A stretch of 64,000 nt of DNA from Eopsaltria australis (lineage: Eukaryota > Chordata > Aves > Passeriformes > Petroicidae). The DNA lies in assembly GCA_034509425.1 (NCBI GenBank), contig JAVTVJ010000040.1:7889001-7953000 (forward strand), written 5' to 3'. This document shows, piece after piece, positions 62,447 through 64,000 of the stretch. The number at the start of each line of letters is the position of its first letter. Position 1 is the first letter of the stretch. A program made the translations under genes and the position numbers. The notes beneath the pieces were generated by a model. The model was not told the DNA's origin. It did not search any database and was given only the letters and a program-made list of their open reading frames with translations.

Positions 62447-63710
62447 CCACAGTTCAATTGAAATGTGGTGGGAATTCTGCTGATCACCTAGCCCAGACCC
62501 CTGGTCTAAGTGGCATTAGCTATCCAGGATTTTGTGCACCAAGATTTTTAATACCTTCAAGATAGTACACAGTCTCTTTTGGAAGTCTGTTCCACAGACT
62601 GAGCATCCTTATATTAAAAAAAAAAAAAAAAAGTAGTTTTTTTCTTTATGTTTGAATGGAAATTCCCATGTTTGTCCTATCTCTCTTGTCCTATCACTGG
62701 ACAGCAATGAGAGGAGCCTGGATCCACCCTCTCTACTGCTCCCCCATTAAGTATTTAGACACATTGATCAGTTCTCCCTGTGACTTCTCCAGGCTGTAGT
62801 CTCATCCCTCTCAGTCTGTTTATATGTCAGATAGAGTAGTTTCTCAATCACCTTTATGGCTCTTTGCTAAACTGTCTCTGTTTTGTCCAATGTCCTTCTG
62901 GTACTGGGGTCCCAGCACTCCAGATGGGACCTCATTAGGACTGAGCAGAGAGGAAGGAGCACCTCCCTTGACCTGGTGGCAGTGGTCATCCTAGGGCAGC
63001 CAGGGATGTTCCTGGGCTTTTTAAGCTGTGAGAGTGCATTGCTGGCTCAAGGTCAACTGTTCTTTATGTATTTGAAAACTATTTGCAGGACTATGAGTTT
63101 CTCTATCACTGTCACAGAGATCAAGGTGAAGCTGGTCAATGTAGTTTTCTGAATCTTCCTTCTTGCCCTGCTTGAAGACAGGAGTGACATCTGCTGTCTT
63201 CCATGGTCAGGAATCTCCCCAGTCACCATAACATTTCAAGAATAATGAATAATTTCCTCAAAATAACATTTTTCAGATACCTCACCATTGTGGGTGTATC
63301 CCATCCAGCCCCATGACTTTAGTTCACCCACTTTGTTTAAATATATCCTAACCTGAAATGCTTACTTCCAAGATAAGTCTGTTCTGCTCCAGACTTTCCC
63401 ACTGGTCTCAGTGGGCTGAGATTCCTGAAGGCAAACCTTACCAGAAAAGTTGTGAAAAAAGCCTTGAGAAATCCAGGTTTTCTCATATCTTTTTCACAGT
63501 TCCCCTACCTCATTCAGCAGTAAACCTAGATTTTCTCTAATCTTTCTTTTACTGCTAATGTAATTGTAGCAGTCCATCTAGTCTTTCATATACTTCGCGA
63601 GATTTCTCTTTAGTCTGGACTTGGCTTTCTAATCGTATCTCTGCATGATCAGATTTAAATGTATGTCTAAGTTGATCAGACAGCATTTCTTTATTCCTTC
63701 TGTGCTTTCC
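62447..63710 (-). mobile_element. CR1 LINE, old internally deleted fragment (copy C, minus strand)
   Basis: A degraded minus-strand CR1. The part at about 62450-63060 matches the family's 3' end: UTR, then the C-terminal protein segment (on the plus strand, CCAGCACTCCAGATGGGACC near 62913 is a CR1 landmark). The part at about 63075-63650 matches the start of the reverse-transcriptase domain, where the minus strand would encode the conserved V-T-P-V-F-K-K-G-like block near 63165-63190. The palm region between these blocks, with its YADD-type catalytic motif, is absent, so the copy carries an internal deletion joined near 63058-63076. A run of 17 A at 62616-62632 lies inside the copy. No long frame survives, so this is the oldest of the three clear copies. 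The upstream boundary merges into the CCTT array. Confidence 0.85.
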
Positions 63711-63800
63711 TTCCTTCCTTCCTTCCTTCCTTCCTTCCTTCCTTCCTTCCTTCCTTCCTTCCTTCCTTCCTTCCTTCCTTCCTTCCTTCCTTCCTTCCTT
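63709..63800 (+). repeat. (CCTT)23 microsatellite
   Basis: Twenty-three uninterrupted CCTT units. The array begins inside or at the edge of CR1 copy C and passes without loss of register into the compound array that follows. Confidence 0.97.
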
Positions 63801-64000
63801 CCAGAATTCCAGAATTCCAGAATTCCAGAATTCCAGAATTCCAGAATTCCTTCCAGAATTCCTTCCTTCCAGAATTCCTTCCTTCCTTTCAGAATTCCTT
63901 CCAGAATTCCTTCCAGAATTCCTTCCTTCCAGAATTCCTTCCAGAATTCCTTCCAGAATTCCTTCCTTCCTTCCAGAATTCCTTCCTTCCAGAATTCCTT
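63801..64000 (+). repeat. Compound CCAGAATT / CCTT tandem array, continues past the window end
   Basis: Six tandem CCAGAATT octamers (63801-63848) are followed by a mosaic of single octamers separated by one, two or three CCTT units, to the last base. I count 17 octamers in total, one of them with a T for the first C (63889-63896). Every module is a multiple of 4 bp, so the whole array from 63709 keeps a single tetranucleotide register. Each octamer followed by CC creates a GAATTC site. The end is cut by the window. Confidence 0.95.

Noticed and set aside
63709..64000. Regularly spaced repeats as a CRISPR array
   Set aside because: Spacers are multiples of CCTT, not unique sequence, and the context is a vertebrate CR1; it is a compound microsatellite.

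Overview
This window looks like nuclear DNA from a bird, or less likely a crocodilian or turtle. The evidence is the repeat content. At least three 3'-terminal fragments of CR1 LINE retrotransposons are present, two with the ATTCTGTG-type end that is diagnostic of CR1, and they cover only a few per cent of the window. The rest is AT-rich, CpG-poor, stop-dense sequence with short microsatellites and A/C-rich low-complexity tracts. There is nothing bacterial or phage-like: no operons, ribosome-binding sites, CRISPR array or insertion sequence.

No intact protein-coding gene, tRNA or rRNA was recognised. The open frames are short and scattered over both strands, and many begin with a non-ATG codon or lie in low-complexity sequence. 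The only coding-derived sequence that can be named is the decayed C-terminal part of CR1 reverse transcriptase. The window is best read as intergenic sequence or a very large intron. Any function probably lies in non-coding elements.

Layout: 1-8.4 kb is unique AT-rich DNA with a GC-rich, CpG-free patch at about 2.33-2.56 kb. A patch with unusual CpG retention lies at 8.39-8.66 kb. A diverged direct repeat of about 175 bp occurs at 12.39 and 14.26 kb. A/C-rich tracts occur at 14.6, 17.15, 31.15 and 62.2 kb. A candidate regulatory patch with a TAAT/ATTA inverted repeat lies at 17.27-17.53 kb, and a smaller CpG-bearing patch at 26.1-26.4 kb. Long A-runs sit at 31.33 kb (28 A) and 51.99 kb (47 A). 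A perfect 30-bp palindrome at 35.61 kb lies just upstream of CR1 copy A (35.74-36.30 kb, plus strand). CR1 copy B is at 45.17-45.95 kb (minus strand). An older CR1 copy C (62.45-63.71 kb, minus strand) has lost the catalytic middle of its reverse transcriptase. It runs into a compound CCTT / CCAGAATT tandem array that continues past the window end.

I did not find convincing evidence for a new biological system. The items most worth checking are the 30-bp palindrome, the register-locked compound array that may have been born inside CR1, the paired direct repeat, and the CpG-retaining patches as candidate conserved regulatory elements. All CR1 assignments rest on recognising the family, not on a database search.
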